Positions 49,982 to 57,954 of a stretch of 64,000 bases of DNA are shown here, in pieces. The stretch comes from Actinomadura_C sp036008685. Its GTDB lineage: Bacteria > Actinomycetota > Actinomycetes > Streptosporangiales > Streptosporangiaceae. A program made the translations under genes and the position numbers. Positions within the stretch are counted from its first letter, which is position 1. The number at the start of each line of letters is the position of its first letter. The notes beneath the pieces are model-generated. The model ran no database searches and was not told where the DNA came from. It was given only the letters and a program-made list of their open reading frames with translations. The stretch covers positions 9,802 through 73,801 of the forward strand of contig DASYNF010000293.1 in NCBI GenBank assembly GCA_036008685.1. Direction: 5' to 3'.

Positions 49982-52441
49982 GTGTCTTCGCGAAATTCCG
50001 AACCAGAGCTCGGCCAGGGCCCCCCGGAGGCGGCCCCGGCGGGGTCGCACCGCGCGCTCGAACGCCTGCTCCGCGACCCCGGCCGCAGTGACCGGATCAC
50101 CCACGTAGAACACGTTTCCGCACGTCAGGGCAGGCGAGCGGACTGGCCGGAGTGGGTGCCGGACCTTCTCGTCGACCGGCTGAAGCCGACCGGGATCGAG
50201 GCTCCGTGGCAGCACCAGGCGGCGGCCGCGGAGCACGCCCACGCCGGACGATCTGTGATCATCGCCACAGGGACGGCCTCGGGAAAGTCGCTCGCCTATC
50301 TGCTGCCCGCGGTCTCCGCCGTGTTCGACGAGAGCGAACAGACCCCGGACCTCCGCCAGGGCGCACGGGGGCTCAGATCCCGCCCCCCCGGGGGCGGCAC
50401 AGTGCTGTACCTCTCACCCACGAAGGCCCTCGCGGCCGATCAGCTGCGTTCCCTCAGGTCACTGCGGATCACGCAGGTACGGGCGGCGACCTACGATGGC
50501 GACACACCGCCGGACGAGCGCACCTGGGTCCGTCAGCACGCCAACTATGTGCTCACCAACCCCGACATGCTGCACCGCTCACTGCTGCCGTCACACTCCC
50601 GGTGGGCGTCGTTCCTGCGCCGGCTGCGCTATGTGATCGTGGACGAGGCGCACAGCTACCGCGGCGTGTTCGGCTCGCACGTCGCCCAGGTGCTGCGCCG
50701 GCTCCGGCGCGTCTGCGCGCGCTACGGCGCCTCACCGGTCTTCATCCTGGCCTCCGCCACGACGGCCGATCCGGCGGCGACGGCCGGACGTCTCACCGGC
50801 CTCGACGTCACGGCCGTGGCCGAGGACGCCTCCCCTCGAGGGGCCACCGCCTTCGCCCTGTGGGAACCACCGCTCACCGAACTACGGGGTGAACGCGGGG
50901 CGCCGATCCGCCGCACCGCGACCGCCGAAGCGGGGGACCTGCTCGCCGACCTGGTCGTGGAGGGCGTGCAGACGCTGGCCTTCGTACGATCGCGACGCGG
51001 GGCCGAGTCGGTCGCGCTCGCGGCCAAACGCGCGCTGGCCGAGGTCGCGCCGGGCCTGGCCGACCAGGTCGCGGCCTACCGCGCCGGCTATCTGCCGGAG
51101 GAGCGGCGCGCGCTCGAAAGGGCGCTGCGACGGCGTGAGATCGTCGGGCTGGCCAGCACCAACGCCCTCGAACTCGGCGTGGACGTGTCCGGCCTCGACG
51201 CGGTCCTGATCTGTGGCTGGCCCGGCACGCGGGCCTCACTGTGGCAGCAGGCGGGCCGGGCGGGCCGGTCCGGGCAGGACGCCATGGCGGTGCTGGTGGC
51301 CCGGGACGACCCCCTGGACACCTATCTCGTCCACCATCCCGCCGCGATCTTCGGCTCACCGGTCGAAGCCACGGTTCTCGACCCCGACAACCCGTACGTC
51401 CTGGAACCGCATCTGTGCGCGGCCGCGGCGGAACTGCCCCTCACCGAGGCGGACCTGGAACTGTTCGGTCCCGCGGCCACCGGCCTCGTGCCCGATCTGG
51501 TGCGGCGCGGCATGCTGCGGCGCCGGCCGACCGGCTGGTACTGGGCCCGGCGCGACCGTGCCGCCGACCTCGCCGACATCCGCGGAGCCGGGGGCGCGCC
51601 GGTCCAGGTCGTGGAGGCGGGGACCGGACGGCTGCTCGGCACGGTGGACGAGCCCTCGGCGCACACCACCGTGCACGACGGGGCCGTCTACCTGCACCAG
51701 GGCGAGTCCTATGTCGTGCAGACGCTGGATCTCGACGACTCCGTCGCCCTCGTCGAGCCGGCGGACCCGGACTATACGACGACGGCACGGGACGTGACCG
51801 ACATCCGGATCCTCGAGACCCTGCGCACGTCCAGGTGGGGCGAGGCGACGCTGTGCTTCGGCACGGTCGAGGTGACGCAACAGGTCGTGGCCTACCAGAT
51901 GCGCCGGCTGCAGTCCGGGCAGATGATCGGCGAGAAGCCCCTCGACCTGCCGCCCCGCACGCTCCGCACGCGGGCGGTGTGGTGGACCCTGTCGGACGAG
52001 CGGCGGGATGAGCTCGGGGACCTCGATCTCGCGGGCGCGGCCCATGCGGCCGAGCACGCCTCGATCGGGCTGCTGCCGCTCTTCGCGACCTGCGACCGAT
52101 GGGACATCGGGGGCGTGTCGACACCCCTGCACCCCGACACGGGACTGCTGACGGTATTCGTGTACGACGGCCACGAGGGCGGGGCGGGCTTCGCCGAGCG
52201 CGGCTTCTCGGGGGCGGCGGAGTGGCTGCGGGCCACGCGCGAGGCGATAGCCGCCTGCGAGTGCGAGGCGGGCTGTCCATCGTGCATCCAGTCGCCCAAG
52301 TGCGGCAACGGCAACGAACCCCTGGACAAGCCCGGCGCGCTGGAACTCCTGGCGGCCCTGCTGCGAGGCGCGCCCGCCGGCGAAGCGGGGAGTCCCCATC
52401 CGCAGGATGCTCCCGCCGGCCGAACGACCGCCGGATCCTGA
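49982..52441 (+). CDS. DEAH-box helicase of the helicase/secretion neighbourhood (MrfA-like)
   Basis: The 819-residue superfamily-2 helicase has motif I IATGTASGKSLAYLLP, motif II IVDEAHSYRG, motif III ILASATT and motif VI QQAGRAGRSGQ. It ends in a DUF1998-type zinc cluster with four Cys (CECEAGCPSCIQSPKCGNGNE). It belongs to the family always found beside actinobacterial tad clusters (TIGR03817-type) and resembles MrfA, a mitomycin-repair helicase; its link to pilus genes is unexplained. GTG 49982 is the start. Confidence 0.93.
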   Translation: MSSRNSEPELGQGPPEAAPAGSHRALERLLRDPGRSDRITHVEHVSARQGRRADWPEWVPDLLVDRLKPTGIEAPWQHQAAAAEHAHAGRSVIIATGTASGKSLAYLLPAVSAVFDESEQTPDLRQGARGLRSRPPGGGTVLYLSPTKALAADQLRSLRSLRITQVRAATYDGDTPPDERTWVRQHANYVLTNPDMLHRSLLPSHSRWASFLRRLRYVIVDEAHSYRGVFGSHVAQVLRRLRRVCARYGASPVFILASATTADPAATAGRLTGLDVTAVAEDASPRGATAFALWEPPLTELRGERGAPIRRTATAEAGDLLADLVVEGVQTLAFVRSRRGAESVALAAKRALAEVAPGLADQVAAYRAGYLPEERRALERALRRREIVGLASTNALELGVDVSGLDAVLICGWPGTRASLWQQAGRAGRSGQDAMAVLVARDDPLDTYLVHHPAAIFGSPVEATVLDPDNPYVLEPHLCAAAAELPLTEADLELFGPAATGLVPDLVRRGMLRRRPTGWYWARRDRAADLADIRGAGGAPVQVVEAGTGRLLGTVDEPSAHTTVHDGAVYLHQGESYVVQTLDLDDSVALVEPADPDYTTTARDVTDIRILETLRTSRWGEATLCFGTVEVTQQVVAYQMRRLQSGQMIGEKPLDLPPRTLRTRAVWWTLSDERRDELGDLDLAGAAHAAEHASIGLLPLFATCDRWDIGGVSTPLHPDTGLLTVFVYDGHEGGAGFAERGFSGAAEWLRATREAIAACECEAGCPSCIQSPKCGNGNEPLDKPGALELLAALLRGAPAGEAGSPHPQDAPAGRTTAGS

Positions 52442-52517
52442 TCCGTACGACCTCGGTCCGGCTCAGGCACCGTCGGGAGAGGGCCGCCGGTCCGGCGTGA
52501 CACCCGTCCGCGGACGA

Positions 52518-52567
52518 CTCCGCCGTGATCGCGGCCACCCGGGGGCGACCGCACGATCACGGCGGAG
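52518..52567 (+). terminator. Hairpin terminator between the helicase and secreted-protein genes
   Basis: CTCCGCCGTGATCG (52518-52531) pairs perfectly with CGATCACGGCGGAG (52554-52567) around 22 bases. It lies between the convergent helicase and surface-protein genes and can end both. Confidence 0.7.
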
Positions 52568-52601
52568 TGCGTGTGCTTCTCGGTTCCTGTCGGAGCGGCG
52601 C

Positions 52602-53825
52602 CTACTGGGCGCGGCGGCGGCCTTGGTAGCCACCGTTGGCGCGCCGGCTCGAGGTCTTGGCTTCGTCCCGTCCGGCGGCGCCGGCCTCGGCCGAGGCCTC
52701 CGTGCCGGCGGCCGCGACCGTCATCGCGTTGCCGGCGGTCTCGGCCGGCCCACCCTCGGCCGCCGCCTTGGCGGCCTCCTTACGGGCGGCCCGACCGGCC
52801 CTGCCCTTCACCGCGGCGCCACCACTCGACGCCTCGGCGAGCCGAGCGCGTCGGGTCCGGGTCATGAGGAAGGCGGCCATGATGAGGAGGACCAGGGCGA
52901 TGGCGACGCTCTTGCCCCACTGGAGAGGGCTCGTGGCCGAGACGTTCTGCGCCTTGGGGGCGTTGCCCGCCGGCGGCATGGCCACTTCCGGGGCCGGAGC
53001 CGGGTATTCGAATCCGGATGTGGCGTCTTCGGGCGTCACCGAAGGCAGTGTGATCGGAGAGTTGCTCTGCAGCGGGGTGAGCGGGTTGACCGGTGGCGTG
53101 CCGGGCAGCCCCACGCTCGTCGGAGCGGCCGCGGTGGTCCTCTGCGTGGCGCCCGTGGCGCTGCCGCGAGGAGCGGCGACCGTCGCCTTGGACGCGGAGG
53201 GCCTGGACCCGACGGTCCCGCCGGAGCCATCGGACCGCAGCGAACGCACGTAGAGCGCGACCGAGCCGGTCAGGCCCTTCGGAAGCGTCACCGTCGTGCC
53301 GCATTCCGACTCGTTGCACAGCGCCGCGGTCGAGAGGACGCGCGATGGGACGCCCTGGGCCGCGACCTGATAGCCGGTGAGGTCCGGCTCCGCACCGCGG
53401 GTCCACCGCAGTACGGCCTTGCTCTCGTTGACGCTGCTGCGCAGCCCGCTCGGCGCGGCCGGGGGGACGCTCACCTTGAAGCTCTGCGCGTCGTAGACGC
53501 CGCCGGTCACACTGCCCCTGAGGCGCACTTGGTAGGTGCCGTTGCGGGGGATCCCGACCGTGTTGGACAGCCGGGTCGGGCCGAGCAGGTTGCCACCGCT
53601 GGCGATGGTGGAATAGCCGTCGCCCGGAGGGGCGACCTGCAGTTCGGCGCGGACGACATTATTGACCTTGGCGCTCACCGTGATGCTGCTGCCGCTCGTG
53701 ACGGTCTCAGCCGGACTGCTGATCCCGCTTTCCGCCTGGGCGGGAGCCGTCACTCCGACGACGGTGATGCCGATCGCAAGGGGTGTCGCGAGCGCCACCG
53801 CACCGAGCCTGCGAATCCTCGTCAC
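52602..53825 (-). CDS. Exported single-span surface protein with fibronectin-like modules
   Basis: This 407-residue protein has a signal peptide (1-32, APAQA), an Ig/Fn-like part (about 40-125) and a fibronectin type III-like part (about 125-220; PSGLRSSVNESKAVLRWTRGAEPDLTGYQV). A Pro/Thr/Ser linker follows (about 220-300), then one membrane helix (about 308-325) and a basic Ala/Arg cytoplasmic tail. Two Cys (LCNESECG) probably form a disulphide. No family name is known to me. It sits in the helicase-tad gap. Confidence 0.8.
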   Translation of the reverse strand: MTRIRRLGAVALATPLAIGITVVGVTAPAQAESGISSPAETVTSGSSITVSAKVNNVVRAELQVAPPGDGYSTIASGGNLLGPTRLSNTVGIPRNGTYQVRLRGSVTGGVYDAQSFKVSVPPAAPSGLRSSVNESKAVLRWTRGAEPDLTGYQVAAQGVPSRVLSTAALCNESECGTTVTLPKGLTGSVALYVRSLRSDGSGGTVGSRPSASKATVAAPRGSATGATQRTTAAAPTSVGLPGTPPVNPLTPLQSNSPITLPSVTPEDATSGFEYPAPAPEVAMPPAGNAPKAQNVSATSPLQWGKSVAIALVLLIMAAFLMTRTRRARLAEASSGGAAVKGRAGRAARKEAAKAAAEGGPAETAGNAMTVAAAGTEASAEAGAAGRDEAKTSSRRANGGYQGRRRAQ

Positions 53826-54046
53826 GGTGTGAATCCCTTCGTCGTGATTCTGCGGCGCTTGGGTCGAGTGAATACGATTGTGTTATTTGGTGCCCATGCG
53901 CTCACGGCAGCGTACCTAACCCGCCGGTAGCATGAGTCACGGATGAATGACAAAAACAAATCGGCGGCCCGGACCCGGCGTGACACTCGCTCCACGTTCG
54001 GCGCGGACCTGTTGACAGCTAGTACAACGAGCGCCGGCGTGTGAGG
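53826..54046. other. Spacer between surface-protein and TadG-like genes
   Basis: This 221-base gap contains an AT-richer segment at 53860-53970, the probable promoter of the surface-protein gene. TTGACAGCTAGTACAAC at about 54012 faces rightward and has no obvious target. No gene is seen. Confidence 0.4.
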
Positions 54047-54499
54047 TTACGGCACCTGCTCGACCGGCCCCGCGCGGGCTCGGGCGATCAGCCGGCCGGT
54101 GACCGGGACGTGCAGGGTCACCGCGACCGTGACGTCCGCGACGCGGCCGTGCAGTTCACACGCGGAAAGCCGGCCGCCGCCTCCCCGCGCCACCGCCGAC
54201 GCCCGCCGGCACGCGGCCCCGGCGCCCTCGGCGGCGTGGGCGGAGGCCGCCAGCGCCGCGAGATCGGCGGCCGATTCGGCTCGTTGGCGGGCCACCCTGG
54301 CCGCGCCCACCGTCATCGCCGGCACCGCGACGAGCCAGATCAGCATCATGAAGGCCAGCGTCCACACGGTCCCCGACCCCCGATCACCTGCGGGAGCCCC
54401 GCTCCGCGCACCCGCGACCCGAAAGCGCCCGTGGTCGCCCGCCGGGCCGAGGGGAGGCCGCTGGGACCCCTGGTGGATCCGGCGGACGACCGGCCTCAT
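54047..54499 (-). CDS. TadE/TadG-like pilus assembly protein
   Basis: The 150-residue protein has an N-terminal cytoplasmic part, then RGSGTVWTLAFMMLIWLVAVPAMTVGAARVARQRAESAADLAALAAS, the TadE/G pseudopilin-type helix and following AADLAALA segment. Two Cys lie further on. It is the TIGR03816-type member of the tad neighbourhood. TadE/G proteins are minor pilins or assembly factors at the membrane. ATG 54499 starts it, four bases after the tadE stop. Confidence 0.87.
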   Translation of the reverse strand: MRPVVRRIHQGSQRPPLGPAGDHGRFRVAGARSGAPAGDRGSGTVWTLAFMMLIWLVAVPAMTVGAARVARQRAESAADLAALAASAHAAEGAGAACRRASAVARGGGGRLSACELHGRVADVTVAVTLHVPVTGRLIARARAGPVEQVP

Positions 54500-54503
54500 G
54501 ACG

Positions 54504-54887
54504 TCACGCCCCGCTCGGCGGCACGCCGGGCTCGGTCGACGCGACGGCGCGGGCCCGCAGGCCGAGCGCCGGAAGCCCGCTGAGGACGGGAGGACGAAGG
54601 GCCACGGCGACCTCCACCCGGGTCGTCTCGGGACCGCGGGAGACCCCGACCCGCGCACCCGCCGGGGCCGCGCCGGCCACGACCGCCCGCACGGCGGGGA
54701 GGGACTCTCCGCGGGCCGCGGCCCGAGCGCCCGCGCGTACGGCGTCGACACACCGGACCTGCGCCGCGGCGGCGGTGACTCCCCAGAGGGCGGCGACCGT
54801 GACCAGCACCAGGGCGGGAAGGGCCACCGCGATCTCCACCGTGGCCGACCCGTGGTCCCGGTCCCGGCGCCCTGGCACCGGGATCAC
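54504..54887 (-). CDS. TadE-family minor pilin
   Basis: The 127-residue protein begins VIPVPGRRDRDHGSATVEIAVALPALVLVTVAALWGV, with the GSATVEIA prepilin-like site (Glu5-type) typical of TadE. The C-terminal domain (to PPSGA) is alpha/beta. The GTG at 54887 overlaps the DUF4244 stop by four bases (GTGA). It is a minor component of the Flp-type pilus. Confidence 0.88.
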   Translation of the reverse strand: MIPVPGRRDRDHGSATVEIAVALPALVLVTVAALWGVTAAAAQVRCVDAVRAGARAAARGESLPAVRAVVAGAAPAGARVGVSRGPETTRVEVAVALRPPVLSGLPALGLRARAVASTEPGVPPSGA

Positions 54888-55096
54888 CCCGCCAGCTGCA
54901 GCGCACGGTTGATGATCCCCGTGAGTAAGCGGCGCACTTCGGGGCTCGTCACGATCTTGAAGAGCAGCCCCGCGAACGCGGCGGCCGCCACGGTGCCCAC
55001 CGCGTATTCCGCCGTGGACATCCCGCTCTCCCTGGCCGTACGCCCGTATCTCCGGGTGATGCCGTATCTCCGGATCATGACCTGCGACAGGTGCAT
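54884..55096 (-). CDS. DUF4244 Flp-pilin-like protein
   Basis: The 70-residue protein reads MHLSQVMIRRYGITRRYGR, then ESGMSTAEYAVGTVAAAAFAGLLFKIV. The GMSTAEYAVGTVAAAAFAG segment is the pilin hydrophobic helix with its Glu at position 5 after the cleavage site (G|MSTAEYA). This is the major Flp-type pilin candidate in actinobacterial tad loci. AAGGAGGGG precedes ATG 55096. It is the first gene of the minus-strand tadE/tadG block. Confidence 0.88.
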   Translation of the reverse strand: MHLSQVMIRRYGITRRYGRTARESGMSTAEYAVGTVAAAAFAGLLFKIVTSPEVRRLLTGIINRALQLAG

Positions 55097-55191
55097 AACG
55101 ACCCCTCCTTGTCCCGTCATGGACGCCATTTCCGGTGTCCCGGGGGCAAGCCTGCATCCGCCACGGCCGGGATTGGGGACCGAAGCGCGTT

Positions 55192-55202
55192 CTGTGGATA
55201 AC
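55192..55202 (-). promoter_or_regulatory. DnaA-box-like 11-mer upstream of the pilin block
   Basis: GTTATCCACAG on the minus strand matches the strong DnaA-box consensus TTATCCACA and stands about 100 bases before the DUF4244 start. The same 11-mer occurs upstream of cpaE. Confidence 0.45.
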
Positions 55203-55255
55203 CCCGGACCGCGACGCCGCGATGGCCGACCGGACCTCCGTGGAACGATGACGTC

Positions 55256-55918
55256 ATGACGGATCGGCGACCGGACCTGCTCATCGAGACGAACCCCTTT
55301 CCCCCAGGCATCGAGGGCCGGCTCCTCGATCAGCTCACGTTCCTGGTCGAGATCGACCGGCTGAAGACGGTGCTGCGGCAGTCCCCCTTGGCGGCCGTCA
55401 GTCGGCGCGAGAACGACGCCGAGCACTCCTGGCATCTGGCGATGATGGTGATCGTGCTCGCCGAATACGCGGGCGAGCCGATCGATGTGGGGCACGCCGT
55501 GAAGCTCGTGCTCCTGCACGACCTGGTGGAGATCTACGCCGGGGACACCCCCTTGTACGACGCCGTGGCCGGCGTCGACCAGGTGGAGCGTGAGCAGCGT
55601 GCCGCGGACCGGCTGTTCGCCCTGCTGCCCCCGGACCAGGGCGCGCGCATGCGCGAACTCTGGGACGAGTTCGAAGCCCGGAGCACCCCCGAGGCGCGCT
55701 TCGCCAAGGCCATGGACCGGCTGCAGCCGCTCCTGCTGAACTGGATGGCGCGGGGCGGGACCTGGCGGTCCCCCGGGGTCACCGCCGATGAGATCCGGGC
55801 CCGCAAGGCGCCGATCGGGGACGCCGCCCCGGCCCTGTGGGAGGCGGCTCGCCGGTTGATCGACGAGGGCGAACACCGCGGCTGGGCCCGGCCGGGTGAT
55901 CAGGCTCCCACCGGCTGA
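55256..55918 (+). CDS. HD-domain hydrolase (YfbR/HDDC2-like nucleotidase type)
   Basis: The 220-residue metal-dependent phosphohydrolase shows RENDAEHSWHLAMMVIVLAEYAG and VLLHDLVEIYAGDTPLYD, giving the H...HD...D set. The N-terminal LTFLVEIDRLKTVLRQSPL is typical of the HDDC2 group, which dephosphorylates 5'-deoxynucleotides. It stands between the two minus-strand tad blocks but on the opposite strand, so it is a separate unit. Confidence 0.9.
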   Translation: MTDRRPDLLIETNPFPPGIEGRLLDQLTFLVEIDRLKTVLRQSPLAAVSRRENDAEHSWHLAMMVIVLAEYAGEPIDVGHAVKLVLLHDLVEIYAGDTPLYDAVAGVDQVEREQRAADRLFALLPPDQGARMRELWDEFEARSTPEARFAKAMDRLQPLLLNWMARGGTWRSPGVTADEIRARKAPIGDAAPALWEAARRLIDEGEHRGWARPGDQAPTG

Positions 55919-55937
55919 CCGGCCCGGAACCCAGGTC

Positions 55938-55997
55938 TCACCAGGGCAGCAGCATCGAGGACGCGGCGCCCGTGATCACGGGGACGACCCCGAGCAG
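55938..55997 (-). pseudogene. Relic of a tadC 3' end
   Basis: Minus-strand translation ends LLGVVPVITGAASSMLLPW and stop, against LLGIVPTIAGIASSMMLPW and stop for the intact tadC at 56459. About 50 of 60 bases agree by eye, including the stop and the bases just after it. No further tadC sequence is found. It lies 460 bases from the intact copy, in the same orientation. Confidence 0.75.
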
Positions 55998-56202
55998 ACT
56001 GGGGTCGCCAAGCGGGCGGTGACGGCCGGATCCGGCCGTGAGTCGATCCGAGCGCGAACTTCTGGAAGATCACGGCAGGGATCTCGGCGTGATCCTGCAG
56101 TTGTTCGCACCCGCGTGCGAGGTGGTGAGGCCGCGCAGCCCGATGTTCTGGCGATAGATGCGACCTGAGGCAGCCGTCTGCAGGGTTCTGCGGCCGGATT
56201 CT

Positions 56203-56256
56203 CCTGATGGGTGTGTTCGGTGGCCCTCCGGAGGGCCACCGAACACACCCATCAGG
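56203..56256. repeat. 54-base perfect palindrome with no spacer
   Basis: The arms are 27 bases each: positions 56203-56229 begin CCTGATGGGTGTGTTCGGTG and end CCTCC, and 56230-56256 are the exact reverse complement. It lies between the tadC relic and the tadC gene end and may terminate transcription from both sides, but the length is far beyond what a terminator needs. Confidence 0.8.
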
Positions 56257-56337
56257 TCCTCTGTCCTATCCCTGCGTGATCTTGCAGACGTTCGCGGAGA
56301 TGGGCCTGTCGCAGGTCGGTGTCGGAGGGCAGAGGTC

Positions 56338-56394
56338 GGCTGTCCTACGCCACCTTGGCTGTCCTGAACCGCCTTGGCTGTCCTATGCAGCCCG
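56338..56394. repeat. Three 19-base tandem repeats
   Basis: Copies at 56338-56356 (GGCTGTCCTACGCCACCTT), 56357-56375 (GGCTGTCCTGAACCGCCTT) and 56376-56394 (degenerate) follow the 54-base palindrome. The remainder of the 540-base stretch 55919-56458 also repeats GATC[CT]TGCAG..GTTCGC (about 56091 and 56279). No gene is seen. Confidence 0.75.
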
Positions 56395-56458
56395 GGCAAA
56401 GGCGGTGGGGCCGATCCGAGCTGCCCATGTTCTCGGTGAGACGGTCACGAAGCGGGGC

Positions 56459-57241
56459 TCACCAGGGCAGCATCATCGAGGACGCGATGCCGGCGATCGT
56501 GGGGACGATGCCGAGCAGGACGAAGGCGGGAAGGAAGCACAGTCCGAGGGGGGCCACCGCCCGTACCCCGGCGGCCCGGGCCCGCGCGGCGGCGGCCGCC
56601 CGCGCCGAGCGGCGCTGGTCCTTGGCCAGCCTGGCCAGGGTCGGGCTGAGCGCCGTACCGCTGTGGGTGGCCCGCGCGGCCGTGCGGGCCAGTGGCGCGA
56701 GGGCGGGCTCCCTCGCCAGGGTCAGCCAGGCCTTCGCGGGATCGGCACCGAGCCGGACCTGAGCGGCCACCGCCCGCAACTCCTCGCCGAGCGGGCCTCC
56801 GATGGCATCGGCCACGGCGTCGACGGCCTCCCCCCAGGAGGTGCCGCCGCACAGGCACGCGGCCAGGAGCTCCACCGCCACCGGCAGGTCGGCCAGCAGC
56901 CGGGCTCGCCGCCGCCGGACCTCGCGGGGCTCCATCCGCGCGAGCAGCCGGTCGCAGCCGATCGACACCCCCGCGCCGGCGACCAGCCCGGCGGCCCCGC
57001 CCACCAGGGCGGCACAGGCCACGCCCGCGAGCGCCGCCGCGCACCATCGCATCCGCGCCGGGCCGGGACCGGCCCTTTCCTCCGGTCGCGGCACCACGCC
57101 TCCAGGTCGGGTCACGACGCCTGTGGGAGACGTCACGACGCGGGCCAGCCGGCGCGCGGCCTCGGTGCGGCCACCCGTGACGAGATAGCCGGCGAGGGCG
57201 GCGCACAGGACCGCGCCGGCCGCGCCCACCGCGGCGCTCAA
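56459..57241 (-). CDS. TadC-like type II secretion F-domain protein
   Basis: This 260-residue protein has membrane helices at both ends and a central cytoplasmic GspF domain (LARMEPREVRRRRARLLADLPVAVELLAACLCGGTSWGEAVDAV ... ATHSGTALSPTLARLAKDQ). It forms the inner-membrane platform of the Flp pilus with TadB. The TTG at 57241 overlaps the tadB stop by four bases (TTGA), with GGAG eight bases before it; a GTG at 57229 is the alternative. Confidence 0.85.
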   Translation of the reverse strand: MSAAVGAAGAVLCAALAGYLVTGGRTEAARRLARVVTSPTGVVTRPGGVVPRPEERAGPGPARMRWCAAALAGVACAALVGGAAGLVAGAGVSIGCDRLLARMEPREVRRRRARLLADLPVAVELLAACLCGGTSWGEAVDAVADAIGGPLGEELRAVAAQVRLGADPAKAWLTLAREPALAPLARTAARATHSGTALSPTLARLAKDQRRSARAAAAARARAAGVRAVAPLGLCFLPAFVLLGIVPTIAGIASSMMLPW

Positions 57242-57954
57242 CGCGGTGTCTCCGCGGCGGTGGCGAGCCGTTGGGTCCACCACAGCCCGAGCACATCGAG
57301 CCCGACCCCGCCGAGAAGGCATCCGGCTCCGGGCAGGGTCCCGAACAGGAAGGCCAGTGGCCGCGCGCCGAGCGCCGCGGCCATGCCCAGTCCCAGCAGG
57401 GGCAGTCCCGCGAGCAACCGCGCCGACGCTCGTGGCCCGGCCAGCTGGGCCGCCACCTCCAGCCGGTGCGCCTCTTCCTCCCGCAACCCGTCGGCCAGGG
57501 CCTGGACGACACCGGCGAGGGCCCCGCCGTGTTCGGCACCGACGCGCCAGCAGGCGGCGAGCAGCCGCAGACCCTCGGCTCCGGGGGCCTGAGAGGTGCG
57601 GACGAGCAGGTCGGGCAGCCGCTCATCGGGACGCGCGTCCAGCAGTGCGGCGGCGGCGGCCGGGTCGAGCACCAACACCGACTCCGCGAACGCCGGCCCG
57701 GGGGCCCGGCCCGCGGTCAGCTCGGCCGCCACCCCGTCACAGAGCTCGATCACCGCGGCGCGCCACACCCGTGCCCGCTCTCGCCGCATCCGTACGGCCC
57801 GCAGCGCGGCGCCGGCGTGCGCGGTGACGGCGTGCGGCCATGACCGCCCGCCCCGGCCGAGCACCCGGTGCAGCCTGAGGAGGGCATGGGACGGCCCGGC
57901 GTAGGTCCAGACGGCGCCGGCGGCGCAGAGCATCGCGAGCTCCGCCATCATCAC
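57238..57954 (-). CDS. TadB-like type II secretion F-domain protein
   Basis: The 238-residue protein has a short N-terminal membrane segment and a GspF-type domain (LCDGVAAELTAGRAPGPAFAES, CWRVGAEHGGALAGVVQALADGLREEEAHRLEVAAQLAGPRASARLL). Two C-terminal helices follow. It pairs with TadC as the pilus platform. The start overlaps the tadA stop by four bases (GTGA). Confidence 0.87.
   Translation of the reverse strand: MMMAELAMLCAAGAVWTYAGPSHALLRLHRVLGRGGRSWPHAVTAHAGAALRAVRMRRERARVWRAAVIELCDGVAAELTAGRAPGPAFAESVLVLDPAAAAALLDARPDERLPDLLVRTSQAPGAEGLRLLAACWRVGAEHGGALAGVVQALADGLREEEAHRLEVAAQLAGPRASARLLAGLPLLGLGMAAALGARPLAFLFGTLPGAGCLLGGVGLDVLGLWWTQRLATAAETPR

Noticed and set aside
54884..55876. 330-codon minus-strand frame ending at the pilin stop
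   Set aside because: Only its last 70 codons are real (DUF4244). The rest is antisense to the HD hydrolase, and the pilin has its own ribosome site at 55096.
56203..56394. CRISPR array
   Set aside because: Repeats are contiguous tandem 19-mers without spacers, and no cas gene is present.
55919..56458. Insertion sequence or transposon remnant
   Set aside because: Repeats and a long palindrome are present, but there are no terminal inverted repeats bounding a unit, no target-site duplication and no transposase fragment.
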